Assembly (NCBI RefSeq): GCF_002807055.1
Contig: NZ_NIXN01000006.1
Coordinates: 1 to 64,000, forward strand
From: Confluentibacter citreus
GTDB taxonomy: Bacteria > Bacteroidota > Bacteroidia > Flavobacteriales > Flavobacteriaceae
DNA: 64,000 nucleotides
Direction: 5' to 3'
Each line of letters begins with the position of its first letter. Position 1 is the first letter of the stretch. The notes beneath the pieces were generated by a model. The model worked only from the letters and a program-made list of their open reading frames with translations. It did no database searches and was not told the origin of the DNA. Of the stretch, positions 53,810 through 62,728 are shown piece by piece. A program made the translations under genes and the position numbers.

Positions 53810-53917
53810 CTAGCAACCCCAAAGGGTTGTAGCGGTTGTAGCAATTACAAAAATAGACGTATGTCCTCCATTAGTAGAAGAAGTAACAATATGTATATTT
53901 TGGTTTAAAAGCATCAT
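53810..53917 (-). CDS. thrL: Threonine-rich thr operon leader peptide
   Basis: A 35-residue ORF, ATG 53915-53917 (a second ATG follows at 53912-53914), stop TAG 53810-53812. It contains seven Thr and four Ile; the C-terminal part reads HTSIFVIATTATTLWGC. The stop is 81 bases before the thrA ATG. A TACTTTTG promoter box lies about 20 bases upstream. This matches the layout of classical ThrL attenuation leaders. A weak hairpin CAACCC/GGGTTG spans the end of the ORF, and a U-run follows 8 bases later, so the termination structure itself is not convincing. Confidence 0.7.
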   Translation of the reverse strand: MMLLNQNIHIVTSSTNGGHTSIFVIATTATTLWGC

Positions 53918-53936
53918 TTTTATTTAAAAAGCCTTT

Positions 53937-53970
53937 CAAAAGTATTACATTTAGACATATAAAAAAACAA
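53937..53970 (-). promoter_or_regulatory. Putative promoter of the thr operon
   Basis: Minus strand: TTG (53968-53970) and -7 TACTTTTG (53937-53944), which fits TAnnTTTG; the spacing of 23 bases is at the upper limit of the flavobacterial range. Predicted start near 53931 gives a short leader before the thrL ATG at 53917. Confidence 0.5.
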
Positions 53971-54066
53971 AAAAATGTTTTTTACATAATTCTTATACAG
54001 AATTGGTTTTTTTTAAGAAATACTATCTAGATTATTTAGAAATAAAAAAATCTTTAATGCATTAGG

Positions 54067-55608
54067 ATGAAAATTTTCTCGAAAGAACAAATATATCAAG
54101 CTGATAAGCTAACAACAGAACGCCAAAGTATTTCTTCAACGGACTTAATGGAGCGGGCGGGCACACAGATTTTCAATTGGATGCATTTGCGTATGCAAGG
54201 CGTGCAAGTCCCAATTCATGTGTTTTGTGGTATTGGAAATAATGGAGGCGATGGTTTGGTTTTAGCTAGACATTTAATCCTAGATGGCTATCAAGTAACT
54301 GTTTACATTGTTAATTATGGAGATAAGCGCTCAAAGGATTTTTTGGTTAATTATGATCGGATAAAAAGCATTACAAAAAAATGGCCAGTATTAATAAAAA
54401 ATATTGATGATTTTCCTGATATACATCCTGATGATATTATAGTAGATGCCATTTTTGGTATTGGATTAAATCGTCCTGTAGATGATTGGGTTAAGGCATT
54501 ATTTCAACATTTTAAAATAAGCAAAGCCTTTACATTATCCATTGACATTCCTTCTGGATTGCGTACCGATAAAGTTCCATCTGATGAAAACGGTGTTGTA
54601 TGGGCGGGTTATACCTTGAGTTTTGCCTCTCCTAAATTGGTATTCTTTTTGCCAGAGACTGCAAAATATACGGAGCAATGGGAAGTTTTGGATATTGGCT
54701 TGGATAGGGACTTTTTATTTACAACAACCACTGAAGCCGATTTAATAGGAAAACCAGAAGTATTGAGCATGTACATGCCAAGGGATAAATTTTCCCATAA
54801 AGGACAATTTGGACACAGCTTAATCATTGGAGGAAGTTATGGTAAAATCGGTGCCGTTGTTTTAGCTAGTAAAGCGGCCTTATCTGCAGGAGCGGGATTG
54901 GTCACCAGTTACATTCCCAAATGTGGATATACGATTCTGCAATCTGCTTTTCCAGAGGCCATGGTAATTACAGATGACAATGAAAAGGTTATTTCGGATA
55001 TTACATTTGACATCGAACCAACAGTTATAGGATTTGGAGTAGGCGTGGGGACAAATGAAAAAACGATGACTGCTTTGGAGGCTTTTTTAAAAGTCAACAA
55101 AACACCATTGGTTATTGATGCCGATGGTATTAACATACTGTCAAAAAAACCTGAATTATTTAAGTTACTGCCTAAAGATACTATTTTAACGCCCCATCCT
55201 AAAGAGTTGGAACGTTTATTAGGAAGCTGGAAAGACGATTTCGATAAACTAAGGAAAGCGAAAGCATTTTCAAAAGAATATGAGGTCATCTTGGTTGTAA
55301 AAGGCGCCCATAGTATCACCGTATACCAAGATAAATTATATGTTAACACGTCGGGGAACCCTGGTTTAGCAACCGCAGGTAGTGGCGATGTGCTAACGGG
55401 TATTATAACGGGATTGGTTTCTCAAGGTTATAATCCGTTAATAGCCACTGTTTTTGGTGTTTATTTACATGGAAAATCAGCTGATATTGCCGTTGAGGAT
55501 TATGGCTACCAAAGTTTGATAGCCAGCCATATTATTGATTATTTGGGGGCTGCTTATTTAGATTTGTTTAAACAACAGGAACAGCCCGCCCAAGAGGATA
55601 ATAGTTAA
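54067..55608 (+). CDS. nnr: Bifunctional NAD(P)H-hydrate epimerase / ADP-dependent dehydratase (Nnr)
   Basis: 513 residues with two domains. The N-terminal YjeF/NAXE epimerase (about 1-215) has FCGIGNNGGDGLVLARHLI and SIDIPSGL. The C-terminal ribokinase-like dehydratase (about 225-500) has GQFGHSLIIGGSYGKIGA, LTPHPKELERLLG and TAGSGDVLTGIITGLV. Together they repair hydrated NAD(P)H. The gene is divergent from the thr operon and convergent with the TlpA-like gene, overlapping its stop by 4 bases. Confidence 0.95.
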   Translation: MKIFSKEQIYQADKLTTERQSISSTDLMERAGTQIFNWMHLRMQGVQVPIHVFCGIGNNGGDGLVLARHLILDGYQVTVYIVNYGDKRSKDFLVNYDRIKSITKKWPVLIKNIDDFPDIHPDDIIVDAIFGIGLNRPVDDWVKALFQHFKISKAFTLSIDIPSGLRTDKVPSDENGVVWAGYTLSFASPKLVFFLPETAKYTEQWEVLDIGLDRDFLFTTTTEADLIGKPEVLSMYMPRDKFSHKGQFGHSLIIGGSYGKIGAVVLASKAALSAGAGLVTSYIPKCGYTILQSAFPEAMVITDDNEKVISDITFDIEPTVIGFGVGVGTNEKTMTALEAFLKVNKTPLVIDADGINILSKKPELFKLLPKDTILTPHPKELERLLGSWKDDFDKLRKAKAFSKEYEVILVVKGAHSITVYQDKLYVNTSGNPGLATAGSGDVLTGIITGLVSQGYNPLIATVFGVYLHGKSADIAVEDYGYQSLIASHIIDYLGAAYLDLFKQQEQPAQEDNS

Positions 55609-56645
55609 ATACTCAATTCATTGAACAAATCCAATAATTTAGGGTCGGAAGGCCTAGGGGCATCTGCACTAACGATATTACCGTTTGGGTCTATTAAAAT
55701 GAACCTTGGAATGCCATTTATTTTATAATTTCTAACAAAGTCTGATTGCCAGCCATTTGGAGCGAAAATTTGAATGCCGCCTAAATCTTTATCCGCAATC
55801 ATAGCTTTCCAACTTGCTTTGGCTTTGTCCCAAGATCCTTGATGGGTTTGATCATCATCAATAGATATACTTACAAACTGAATATTTTTATTGTGATAAT
55901 CTTTTTCCAATTGTTTTAATGACGGGATTTCAACTTTACAAGGGCCACACCAGGTCGCCCAAACATCTACATAAACATATTTCCCTTTTAAGTCCGCTAA
56001 AGACGTTTTGCTACCATTATAATTTTCATAATTTTCAAATGTTGGAGAAGGTGCTCCTTTTGGAAAATTTGTTCTTAAAGCAATGGCGTCAGCTAAATAG
56101 GTTTTATAGGGTTTCAGCATAGGATCAACGTCATTGATGTATTTATTTGTGATGAGCGTATCTATGGCTTTGTTGGAATTATAATAAGTCATTAATTCAT
56201 TTTTGATTTCTAAAAACCTGTTTTCCATTTGTGTGGAATCTAAATCAATTAATTCATCTAAATTCAAAAGCTTTTCCTGTAATAAATATTCTTTTGCTAT
56301 AAAATTACTATGTTCTGCCCCATTTCCTGAATAGGTGATGGATTCATCAAACTCATCTGTATTAATGGTTACAGTAATGTTGAACCCATTCCTTAAAAAT
56401 AAATTGGTGGATTCGTTGCCATCATATAAATTGTAAAACCCTGTTTCTACTTTTAAGGTATCGCTAAATGAGCCATCTTCTTTAAGATGAATGGTTTTAG
56501 AATAGGGGCTGTAAGAAGAGCGAATTATTAATGAATCACTATTTTTATTGGTTATTTGTCCTGAAAATGTCACATAATTTTTTGGTTCTTCTTTGCAGGA
56601 AATTAATAAGGCAAAAGTGCAGACTAGAATGAATAGTTTTCTCAT
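55605..56645 (-). CDS. TlpA-like thioredoxin-fold lipoprotein (DUF4369-like N-terminus)
   Basis: 346 residues with a lipoprotein signal (lipobox LLISC, Cys17). The N-terminal 20-110 region is strand-rich as in DUF4369 (FSGQITNKNSDSLIIRSSY), a helical linker follows, and the C-terminal thioredoxin domain has the redox site VWATWCGPCKVEIP (about 230) and the cis-Pro GIPRFILID. It is a periplasmic thiol-disulfide oxidoreductase; reductive partner and substrate are not indicated by neighbours. Confidence 0.9.
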   Translation of the reverse strand: MRKLFILVCTFALLISCKEEPKNYVTFSGQITNKNSDSLIIRSSYSPYSKTIHLKEDGSFSDTLKVETGFYNLYDGNESTNLFLRNGFNITVTINTDEFDESITYSGNGAEHSNFIAKEYLLQEKLLNLDELIDLDSTQMENRFLEIKNELMTYYNSNKAIDTLITNKYINDVDPMLKPYKTYLADAIALRTNFPKGAPSPTFENYENYNGSKTSLADLKGKYVYVDVWATWCGPCKVEIPSLKQLEKDYHNKNIQFVSISIDDDQTHQGSWDKAKASWKAMIADKDLGGIQIFAPNGWQSDFVRNYKINGIPRFILIDPNGNIVSADAPRPSDPKLLDLFNELSI

Positions 56646-56732
56646 TTATAAATTTTTTTTCAAAATTAATTATTCTTAAAACGTTTTATTGGATTTTAAC
56701 AGTAGTTTATGTTTGCAATCTAATGAATAATT

Positions 56733-57596
56733 TTAAATACGATTTAAAGCATATATAATTAAATCCTCTACAATTTTATTAGGATTTTCACTGAAAGTAC
56801 CACGCGCTCTGTTAGCAATGATGGCGTTTAAAGAGATGGCATGATGTCCTAATAACTTTGAAAGGCCATATATAGCCGCCGTTTCCATTTCAAGATTGGT
56901 AATACGAATCCCATTAAAATTAAAGGAATCCATTTTATTGTTTAATTCCGAATCTTGAATCTCTAAACGTAAAATACGTCCTTGTGGTCCATAAAATCCG
57001 CCAGCAGTAGCTGTTAAACCTTTATGAATTATGGGGCTATCGAATCTTTTTTCTAACACATCACTTCCTTTTATTACAATAGGTTTTGCTTTGCTTTCGC
57101 TCCAATTTGTGTGTTTTATAAAAGCATCTTCGATATCGGGATTTGTGATGGTATCTACTTTATATGAATGCAACATCCCATTGATATCCAAAGAATGGCT
57201 ACTCATCAGCATAGAATCCACAGGGATATCTTTTTGAAGCGACCCGGATGTTCCAATCCTGATGATATCCAGACTTTTTAGATTATCTTTTACTGTTCGG
57301 GTTGTAAAATCGATATTGACCAAAGCATCCAATTCGTTGAGCACAATATCAATATTATCAGGACCAATACCGGTTGAAATGACTGAAATACGCTTCCCAT
57401 TATAAGTGCCTGTTTGTGTCTTGAATTCCCTTTTTTGTGCTTCAAAATCAATAGCATCAAAATGTTTGGTTACTTTTTCCACCCGATCTTGATCGCCCAC
57501 AAAAATGATAATGTCGCCTATGTTTTCAGGTTTTAAATTTAAATGGTAGATACTGCCATCTGGATTCAAAATAAGTTCAGAGGCTTTAATAGGCAT
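56733..57596 (-). CDS. Nucleoside phosphorylase (uridine phosphorylase-like)
   Basis: 287 residues of the PNP/UDP superfamily. The phosphate-binding IRIGTSGSLQKDIP is at about residues 108-121, and LEMETAAIYGLSKLLGH, near 240, is the typical nucleoside-phosphorylase motif. Family members cleave nucleosides with phosphate. The exact base specificity cannot be read from the sequence. It overlaps the DUF1835 gene by 11 bases and is the last gene of a four-gene minus-strand unit. Confidence 0.88.
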   Translation of the reverse strand: MPIKASELILNPDGSIYHLNLKPENIGDIIIFVGDQDRVEKVTKHFDAIDFEAQKREFKTQTGTYNGKRISVISTGIGPDNIDIVLNELDALVNIDFTTRTVKDNLKSLDIIRIGTSGSLQKDIPVDSMLMSSHSLDINGMLHSYKVDTITNPDIEDAFIKHTNWSESKAKPIVIKGSDVLEKRFDSPIIHKGLTATAGGFYGPQGRILRLEIQDSELNNKMDSFNFNGIRITNLEMETAAIYGLSKLLGHHAISLNAIIANRARGTFSENPNKIVEDLIIYALNRI

Positions 57597-58527
57597 TGCT
57601 TGGTGTTTTTACAAGTTTATTATGCGTTTTACTAAATTGAAAATCAGCATTACTAACCCCGCCATAAAACATAGTGTTTTTAATTTCTGTATAAAAATTA
57701 TGTTGACCTAATAAGGCTTCATGACCCTTTCTGCTTAATTTATAACCAGATAAATCTATGGTAAAGAATATGGAAAGTTTATCAATAATCCGTTGCAATT
57801 GCATATCTCCAAACCCGTAATACCCTTGGTAGTTAAGAGCGTAACCAAGTAAATGGTGATCAGATTTTATGGTATTGTTCTTTACTATTTCAAGAATGTT
57901 TTTCTCTAATATATTCAATCCGCTTTTAGAATCTGGAAAACGCTCTAAATGTGCCTTTAAGCAGTTGCTTAAATATACAAAGGATGAACTTTTAACAATA
58001 AATGGTTTAAATAAATTATGGTCTGTACCACAGTAAATTTGCCAAAGTGATACAGCAAGCTTTATATCGTCTTCGTTCAGTAAAATTCGTTCATCATAAT
58101 GTTTTATTATTTCTGCTGAAGACAATTCAGATAGTCCAACTAGGTTTTTATTCCCTTGAATTCTGCCACTACACACAAGGTATATTGGTAAATCTATGTT
58201 CTTTTGGTGCATTAAGCTTATGACGGCAATCATATTGATATGACAAAACAAATCATATTCAAACCAAAGGATGATTTCGGAATATGCTTCTTTCCGATTT
58301 AATTTTTTTAACTCATTCTTAAATGTGTGCACATCTAATTCCAGCTGATACACAGAAGCAAAAAAAGATTTTCGGGTTTTAAAAAAAGCCTCCGAATCTA
58401 TATCAACAAAAGTTGGGCCTTCACAGAGCATTTCTCCCCAAGTCAGTATGTCTCCTGCAAAATCCAACTCTAAAAGTTGTTTTGTTAAATGATTTCCATT
58501 CGTAATATGAAGCGTTTGTTTGTCCAT
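57586..58527 (-). CDS. DUF1835 domain-containing protein
   Basis: 313 residues. The N-terminal ITNGNHLTKQLLELDFAGDILTWGEMLCEGP segment and SEIILWFEYDLFCHINMIAVI are typical for DUF1835. The C-terminal half contains an acidic helical region and YKLSRKGHEALLGQHNFY. No catalytic residues can be named. It is positioned 3 bases after the SUI1-like gene and overlaps the nucleoside phosphorylase, so co-expression is certain. Confidence 0.78.
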   Translation of the reverse strand: MDKQTLHITNGNHLTKQLLELDFAGDILTWGEMLCEGPTFVDIDSEAFFKTRKSFFASVYQLELDVHTFKNELKKLNRKEAYSEIILWFEYDLFCHINMIAVISLMHQKNIDLPIYLVCSGRIQGNKNLVGLSELSSAEIIKHYDERILLNEDDIKLAVSLWQIYCGTDHNLFKPFIVKSSSFVYLSNCLKAHLERFPDSKSGLNILEKNILEIVKNNTIKSDHHLLGYALNYQGYYGFGDMQLQRIIDKLSIFFTIDLSGYKLSRKGHEALLGQHNFYTEIKNTMFYGGVSNADFQFSKTHNKLVKTPSNAY

Positions 58528-58530
58528 ATA

Positions 58531-58866
58531 TCAACCACCAACACGTTTTACTTTAAATCCTTTGTCTTTAAGAATTTGCATGATTTTATCTCTATAATCA
58601 CCTTGAATAATGATTTTATCATCTTTAAAGCTTCCCCCAACGTTCAAAGTCGTTTTTATATCTTTAGCCAATAGCTTAAAATCTTCTGTGGCACCTGTGT
58701 AGCCCTCCAATATGGTGATGGGCTTGCCTTTTCGCTTTTCATATTTACAAATAATGGGGTCGTCTTGCATCCAAATGCCTAATTCTTCAGAATTATTTTC
58801 ATCGGAAGGGTCGGGGGTATGGTCTGGAAATAAATTTTTTAGTTGGTCTTTTAAGTCCATAGTCAT
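58531..58866 (-). CDS. SUI1/eIF1-like translation initiation factor (YciH type)
   Basis: 111 residues. The C-terminal half (about 40-111) shows the SUI1 fold signature: KGKPITILEGYTGATEDFKLLAKDIKTTLNVGGSFKDD and IIIQGDYRDKIMQILKDKGFKVKRVGG. YciH in E. coli affects start-codon discrimination and stress translation. Translation could begin at Met1 or Met3 (58860). A palindrome of about 50 bp lies just upstream, adjoining the IPNS-like stop codon. Confidence 0.92.
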   Translation of the reverse strand: MTMDLKDQLKNLFPDHTPDPSDENNSEELGIWMQDDPIICKYEKRKGKPITILEGYTGATEDFKLLAKDIKTTLNVGGSFKDDKIIIQGDYRDKIMQILKDKGFKVKRVGG

Positions 58867-58878
58867 TTTTTTAGTATA

Positions 58879-58930
58879 CAGTTTCAGTCATAGTCGCAGT
58901 AACTGAAAACTGCAACTGTGACTGAAAACT
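58879..58930. repeat. Short palindrome between IPNS-like and SUI1 genes
   Basis: Left arm CAGTTTCAGTCATAGTCGCAGT (58879-58900, given here in parts) and right arm ACTGCAACTGTGACTGAAAACT (58909-58930) are imperfect complements with one gap and two mismatches. The right arm touches the stop codon of the oxygenase gene. Confidence 0.75.
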
Positions 58931-59880
58931 TATTTTTTAATTAAGCCAAGCTCAATCAAACGTTCTGTTAAAAATTCACCCGCGGTAATATCATCGAACT
59001 GTTTCGGATTAGTGTCATCAATACAGCCTTCTAAAACATTTAGTTTCATTTCACTGATTGGGTGCATAAAAAATGGAATGGAATATCTCGATGTTCCCCA
59101 AAGTTCTTTTGGTGGATTTATCACACGGTGAATCGTGGATTTTAGTTTATTATTGGTGTGTCTGGAAAGCATATCACCTACATTGATCATTAATTCATCT
59201 GGTTCTGCAATAGCATCAATCCATTCGCCTTTATGGTTTTGCACTTGCAAGCCACGGCCTTGGGCACCCATTAAAAGGGTTATTAAATTAATGTCTCCGT
59301 GTGCTGCTGCACGAACGGCTTCTTTTGGTTCTTCTGTGATTGGCGGATAATGAATTGGGCGCAAAATGGAATTTCCGTTATGTATGTATTGATCAAAGTA
59401 GGTTTCTTCCAAATTCAAATGCAACGCCAAAGCACGCAATACGTACTTAGCTGTTTTCTCCAACATTCTATAGGTTTCTTTACCGATCTTGTTAAATTCC
59501 GGTAATTCTTCAACCAACACATTTTTTGGGTATTCGGCTTCACGTTTCATATCATTTTCAACATACTGTCCGAAATGCCAAAACTCTTTTAAGTCACCTT
59601 CTTTTTTACCTTTGGCACTTTCTTTTCCAAAGGATACATAACCGCGTTGCCCACCGATACCTGGAATTTCGTATTTCTGTTTGGTTTCTATAGGCAAGCT
59701 GAAAAAATTCTTTACTTCAGTATACAGATTTTCAACCAAAGAGTCATCTAAAAAATGACCTTTTAGGGCGACAAAGCCAATATCTTCATAGGCTTTACCG
59801 ATTTCATCTACAAATTTTTGTTTTTTTATAGGGTCTTCAGAAATAAAATCATTTAAATCTACACTTGGAACTAACTTCAT
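58930..59880 (-). CDS. Isopenicillin N synthase-like Fe(II)/2-oxoglutarate oxygenase
   Basis: About 316 residues from Met at 59880. The open frame extends 60 bases upstream, but a TACATTTG promoter box (59904-59911) lies inside that extension, supporting the shorter start MKLVPSVDLNDF. The facial triad is expected from AAHGDINLITLLMG (His, Asp) and NNKLKSTIHRVINP (His), with RYSIPFF for the 2-oxoglutarate-binding RxS. The family name does not mean antibiotic synthesis; most bacterial members have other, unknown substrates. First gene of a four-gene minus operon. Confidence 0.87.
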   Translation of the reverse strand: MKLVPSVDLNDFISEDPIKKQKFVDEIGKAYEDIGFVALKGHFLDDSLVENLYTEVKNFFSLPIETKQKYEIPGIGGQRGYVSFGKESAKGKKEGDLKEFWHFGQYVENDMKREAEYPKNVLVEELPEFNKIGKETYRMLEKTAKYVLRALALHLNLEETYFDQYIHNGNSILRPIHYPPITEEPKEAVRAAAHGDINLITLLMGAQGRGLQVQNHKGEWIDAIAEPDELMINVGDMLSRHTNNKLKSTIHRVINPPKELWGTSRYSIPFFMHPISEMKLNVLEGCIDDTNPKQFDDITAGEFLTERLIELGLIKK

Positions 59881-59903
59881 CAGGAATTTTTTTTCGATTT
59901 CCA

Positions 59904-59911
59904 CAAATGTA
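59904..59911 (-). promoter_or_regulatory. Putative -7 element (TACATTTG) of the IPNS-like operon
   Basis: Minus-strand TACATTTG fits TAnnTTTG, 23 bases before the preferred ATG (59880). It lies downstream of the longer in-frame start, and so helps decide the start. Confidence 0.45.
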
Positions 59912-59977
59912 CAAAACATTGTAAAGATTTTATACCGCATTTTAAACCAATAATCACAAGGAATTCCCTATTTATAT

Positions 59978-59985
59978 TATATTTG
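59978..59985 (+). promoter_or_regulatory. Putative -7 element (TATATTTG) of the 2-oxoacid dehydrogenase gene
   Basis: TATATTTG fits TAnnTTTG and is 25 bases upstream of the ATG at 60011. No good -33 was seen. Confidence 0.4.
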
Positions 59986-60010
59986 AAAAACTTTGAAAAA
60001 GTACTGATTA

Positions 60011-62014
60011 ATGAGTAAATCCAATGCCTCACTAGGTATATCATACGATATAAAACATCTGGATCCGAGTTTAATAATGGGTTTGTATAAAAATATGCTG
60101 AAACCCAGAATGATAGAGGAAAAGATGCTTGTGTTGTTACGACAAGGGAAAATAAGCAAATGGTTTTCAGGTATTGGTCAAGAAGCCATTTCGGTGGGTG
60201 TTACCATGGCCATCAGGAGGGAAGAATATATTTTGCCCATGCATAGAAATCTTGGCGTATTTACCTCTAGAAACATCCCACTACATAGATTATTTGCCCA
60301 ATGGCAAGGAAAGGCCTCTGGTTTTACTAAAGGCAGGGATCGATCGTTTCATTTTGGCAGTCAGGACTATAAAATTGTCGGTATGATTTCCCATCTAGGC
60401 CCTCAACTTGGTGTGGCGGATGGCATAGCACTAGCTTCAAAATTAAAGAAAAAACCATCCGTAACAGTTGTTTTTACTGGAGAAGGCGGCACCAGTGAAG
60501 GCGATTTTCATGAAGCGTTGAATGTCGCTTCGGTTTGGAAATTACCAGTTATTTTTTGTGTTGAAAACAATGGTTATGGCTTATCGACACCCACAAATGA
60601 GCAATATCATTGTAAAAATATCGCCGACAGAGCCGTGGGTTATGGTATGGAATCGCATATTGTAGATGGTAATAATATTATTGAAGTCTTCACTAAGGTT
60701 AATGCGATTGCGAATAACATGAGGGGCAACCCAAGACCAGTTTTGGTTGAGTTTAAAACCTTTAGAATGCGTGGACACGAAGAAGCGAGTGGCACCAAAT
60801 ATGTTCCACAAGACCTTTTAAATACTTGGGAAAAGAAAGATCCACTGATTAATTTTCAAAAATTTTTAATCGACGAAGGTATTTTGACAGATTCACTAGT
60901 GGAATCTATTAGAATCGACTTTTCAAGGGAAATAAATAAGCATTTAGATATCGCTTTTGCGGAGGAAGCAATGGCTTCAAATGAAACCAAAGAGTTAAAT
61001 GATGTTTTTAAACCATTTGAATATAAAGAGGTTAATGAAAATCCCGAATTTAAAAACATACGTTTTATAGATGCCGTTTCAGAAGGTTTAAAACATAGTA
61101 TGGAGCGTCATGAAGATCTTGTAATTATGGGTCAGGATATTGCGGAATATGGAGGTGTTTTTAAAATCACGGAAGGATTTGTAGAACAGTTTGGTAAAGA
61201 GCGCGTAAGAAACACGCCTATATGTGAGTCTGCCATTATTGAAACAGCCATGGGACTCTCCATAGCGGGTATAAAAAGTGTTGTAGAAATGCAATTTGCC
61301 GATTTCATTTCTTCGGGTTTTACAGCCGTGGTTAATTATTTAGCAAAATCACATTACAGATGGGGACAACAAGCCGATGTGGTTATACGAATGCCTTGTG
61401 GTGGGGGTATGGCCGCAGGGCCGTTCCATTCCCAGACCAACGAAGCTTGGTTTACCAAAACACCAGGACTAAAAGTCGTTTACCCTGCGTTTCCGTATGA
61501 TGCCAAAGGATTGTTGGCAACCGCTATTAATGATCCGAATCCGGTATTATTTTTTGAACATAAAGGTTTGTATAGAACTATCAGTCAAGATGTGCCTGCC
61601 GAATATTATACCTTACCTTTTGGTAAAGCTGCTGTTTTAAGGGATGGCTTAGATGCTACCATTATTTGTTATGGAGCTGCAGTACATTGGGCTTTAAAAA
61701 CCTTGGATAATAACCCAGATATTCAAGCAGATGTCATTGATTTAAGAACCCTTCAGCCATTAGATACCGCAACTATTTTTGCCTCAGTAAAAAAAACCAA
61801 CAGAGCCATTATTTTACAGGAAGATTCTTTGTTTGGGGGTATTGCTAGTGATATCTCAGCACTCATTATGGAGAACTGTTTTCAATATTTGGATGCCCCT
61901 GTAAAACGGGTCGCTAGTTTAGAGACGCCAATTCCTTTTGCATCTCAATTGGAAGAACGGTATCTTCCGAAAAATCGATTTGAAGGAGAATTAAAATCAC
62001 TTTTAAAATATTAA
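60011..62014 (+). CDS. 2-oxoisovalerate dehydrogenase E1, fused alpha-beta subunits
   Basis: 667 residues: alpha part about 1-330, beta part about 345-667. Fusion of E1-alpha and E1-beta is common in Bacteroidota. The alpha part shows GIGQEAISVGV and the thiamine diphosphate motif from VFTGEGGTSEGDFHEALN to VENNGYGLST. In place of the usual GDG it has GEG (Glu158), a conservative change in the metal-binding Asp. The beta part has GEGGVFKITEGF-like text (DIAEYGGVFKITEGFVEQFG) and RIMPCGGG-like pocket (RMPCGGGMAAGPFHSQ). The enzyme decarboxylates branched-chain 2-oxoacids for acyl-CoA and iso-fatty acid synthesis. E2 and E3 are not in the window. Confidence 0.92.
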   Translation: MSKSNASLGISYDIKHLDPSLIMGLYKNMLKPRMIEEKMLVLLRQGKISKWFSGIGQEAISVGVTMAIRREEYILPMHRNLGVFTSRNIPLHRLFAQWQGKASGFTKGRDRSFHFGSQDYKIVGMISHLGPQLGVADGIALASKLKKKPSVTVVFTGEGGTSEGDFHEALNVASVWKLPVIFCVENNGYGLSTPTNEQYHCKNIADRAVGYGMESHIVDGNNIIEVFTKVNAIANNMRGNPRPVLVEFKTFRMRGHEEASGTKYVPQDLLNTWEKKDPLINFQKFLIDEGILTDSLVESIRIDFSREINKHLDIAFAEEAMASNETKELNDVFKPFEYKEVNENPEFKNIRFIDAVSEGLKHSMERHEDLVIMGQDIAEYGGVFKITEGFVEQFGKERVRNTPICESAIIETAMGLSIAGIKSVVEMQFADFISSGFTAVVNYLAKSHYRWGQQADVVIRMPCGGGMAAGPFHSQTNEAWFTKTPGLKVVYPAFPYDAKGLLATAINDPNPVLFFEHKGLYRTISQDVPAEYYTLPFGKAAVLRDGLDATIICYGAAVHWALKTLDNNPDIQADVIDLRTLQPLDTATIFASVKKTNRAIILQEDSLFGGIASDISALIMENCFQYLDAPVKRVASLETPIPFASQLEERYLPKNRFEGELKSLLKY

Positions 62015-62046
62015 TATTATTTTTATAATTATAAAAGGTTAATTAT

Positions 62047-62466
62047 TTGAGAATCTCCATACTTATATGTGTTTTGTTATTGCTCAGTTGTAAAGAACAA
62101 CGCTTTGAAGATAAGTACGATTGGCATACCATTGAGGTGACTGCTTCAGCATATAATTCAACGCGCCATCAAACAGATTCCAATCCATATATTACTGCGT
62201 ATGGTGATAGTTTAAAACCTGGATTAAATTACATTGCCGTATCAAAAGATTTGGTTAAAAAGGGTTTAAAACACAACACTCCTGTAAAAATAGAAGGTTT
62301 TGATAGTATTTATTTTGTAAAGGACCGAATGCATTCACGTTGGAAAAACCGTATAGATATCTATATGGGACTTGATGTAAAAGCAGCTAGGCAATGGGGC
62401 AGAAAAAAGGTATCTATTTCTTATGGAATTCCTAAACCCATAGAAGAAAAACACACAAGTAGATAG
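62047..62466 (+). CDS. 3D-domain lipoprotein
   Basis: 139 residues with a TTG start (62047-62049); no in-frame ATG can precede the lipoprotein signal MRISILICVLLLLSC (Cys15). The body carries the 3D domain (double-psi beta barrel named for its three aspartates): VTASAYNSTRHQTDSNPYITAYGDSLKP, YIAVSKDLVKKGLKHNTPVKI and DRMHSRWKNRIDIYMGLDVKAARQWG. Related domains occur in lytic transglycosylase-like and cell-wall proteins. It lies 32 bases after the E1 gene, so it may share the transcript. Confidence 0.82.
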   Translation: MRISILICVLLLLSCKEQRFEDKYDWHTIEVTASAYNSTRHQTDSNPYITAYGDSLKPGLNYIAVSKDLVKKGLKHNTPVKIEGFDSIYFVKDRMHSRWKNRIDIYMGLDVKAARQWGRKKVSISYGIPKPIEEKHTSR

Positions 62467-62524
62467 TTTAGATATAATCCGTCTTTATTTTTTTTCCGTT
62501 TCTGATAATATAAAAGGATAGGTT

Positions 62525-62659
62525 TTAGTAAGTATAAGGTTTAGCGCCTTTCCAAACACCGTCTTTGCTATAATCAAAAGAATTGTTTCTTCTGTAAAAC
62601 GACACGATTTCTTGGGTAATAGTATCAGTGTGGTTTGATATTTTTATATGTGAGTTCAT
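62525..62659 (-). CDS. Possible 44-residue small protein
   Basis: ATG 62657-62659 to TAA 62525-62527 encodes MNSHIKISNHTDTITQEIVS... ending DGVWKGAKPYTY. The composition is not that of random AT-rich DNA (many charged and aromatic residues, no biased shadow of another gene). It lies downstream of the 28-codon ORF on the same strand with a 52-base gap. No family is recognised. Confidence 0.4.
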   Translation of the reverse strand: MNSHIKISNHTDTITQEIVSFYRRNNSFDYSKDGVWKGAKPYTY

Positions 62660-62700
62660 TTTTTGATTGATGATTATTATTGATGAAATTTTTTGTTTCG

Positions 62701-62728
62701 AGAGACGTTACTTATCTGTAACGTCTCT
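62701..62728. repeat. Perfect 11-bp hairpin overlapping the end of the 28-codon ORF
   Basis: AGAGACGTTAC (62701-62711) and GTAACGTCTCT (62718-62728) pair around the loop TTATCT. The loop holds the minus-strand stop codon of the small ORF. No U-run follows on either strand, so it is probably not an intrinsic terminator. Confidence 0.7.

Noticed and set aside
58930-59880. Antibiotic biosynthesis reading of the IPNS-like gene
   Set aside because: No NRPS or beta-lactam genes nearby; its neighbours are SUI1, DUF1835 and a nucleoside phosphorylase.
59881-59940. N-terminal extension of the IPNS-like oxygenase
   Set aside because: A TACATTTG promoter box lies inside the extension and the added residues do not resemble the family start.
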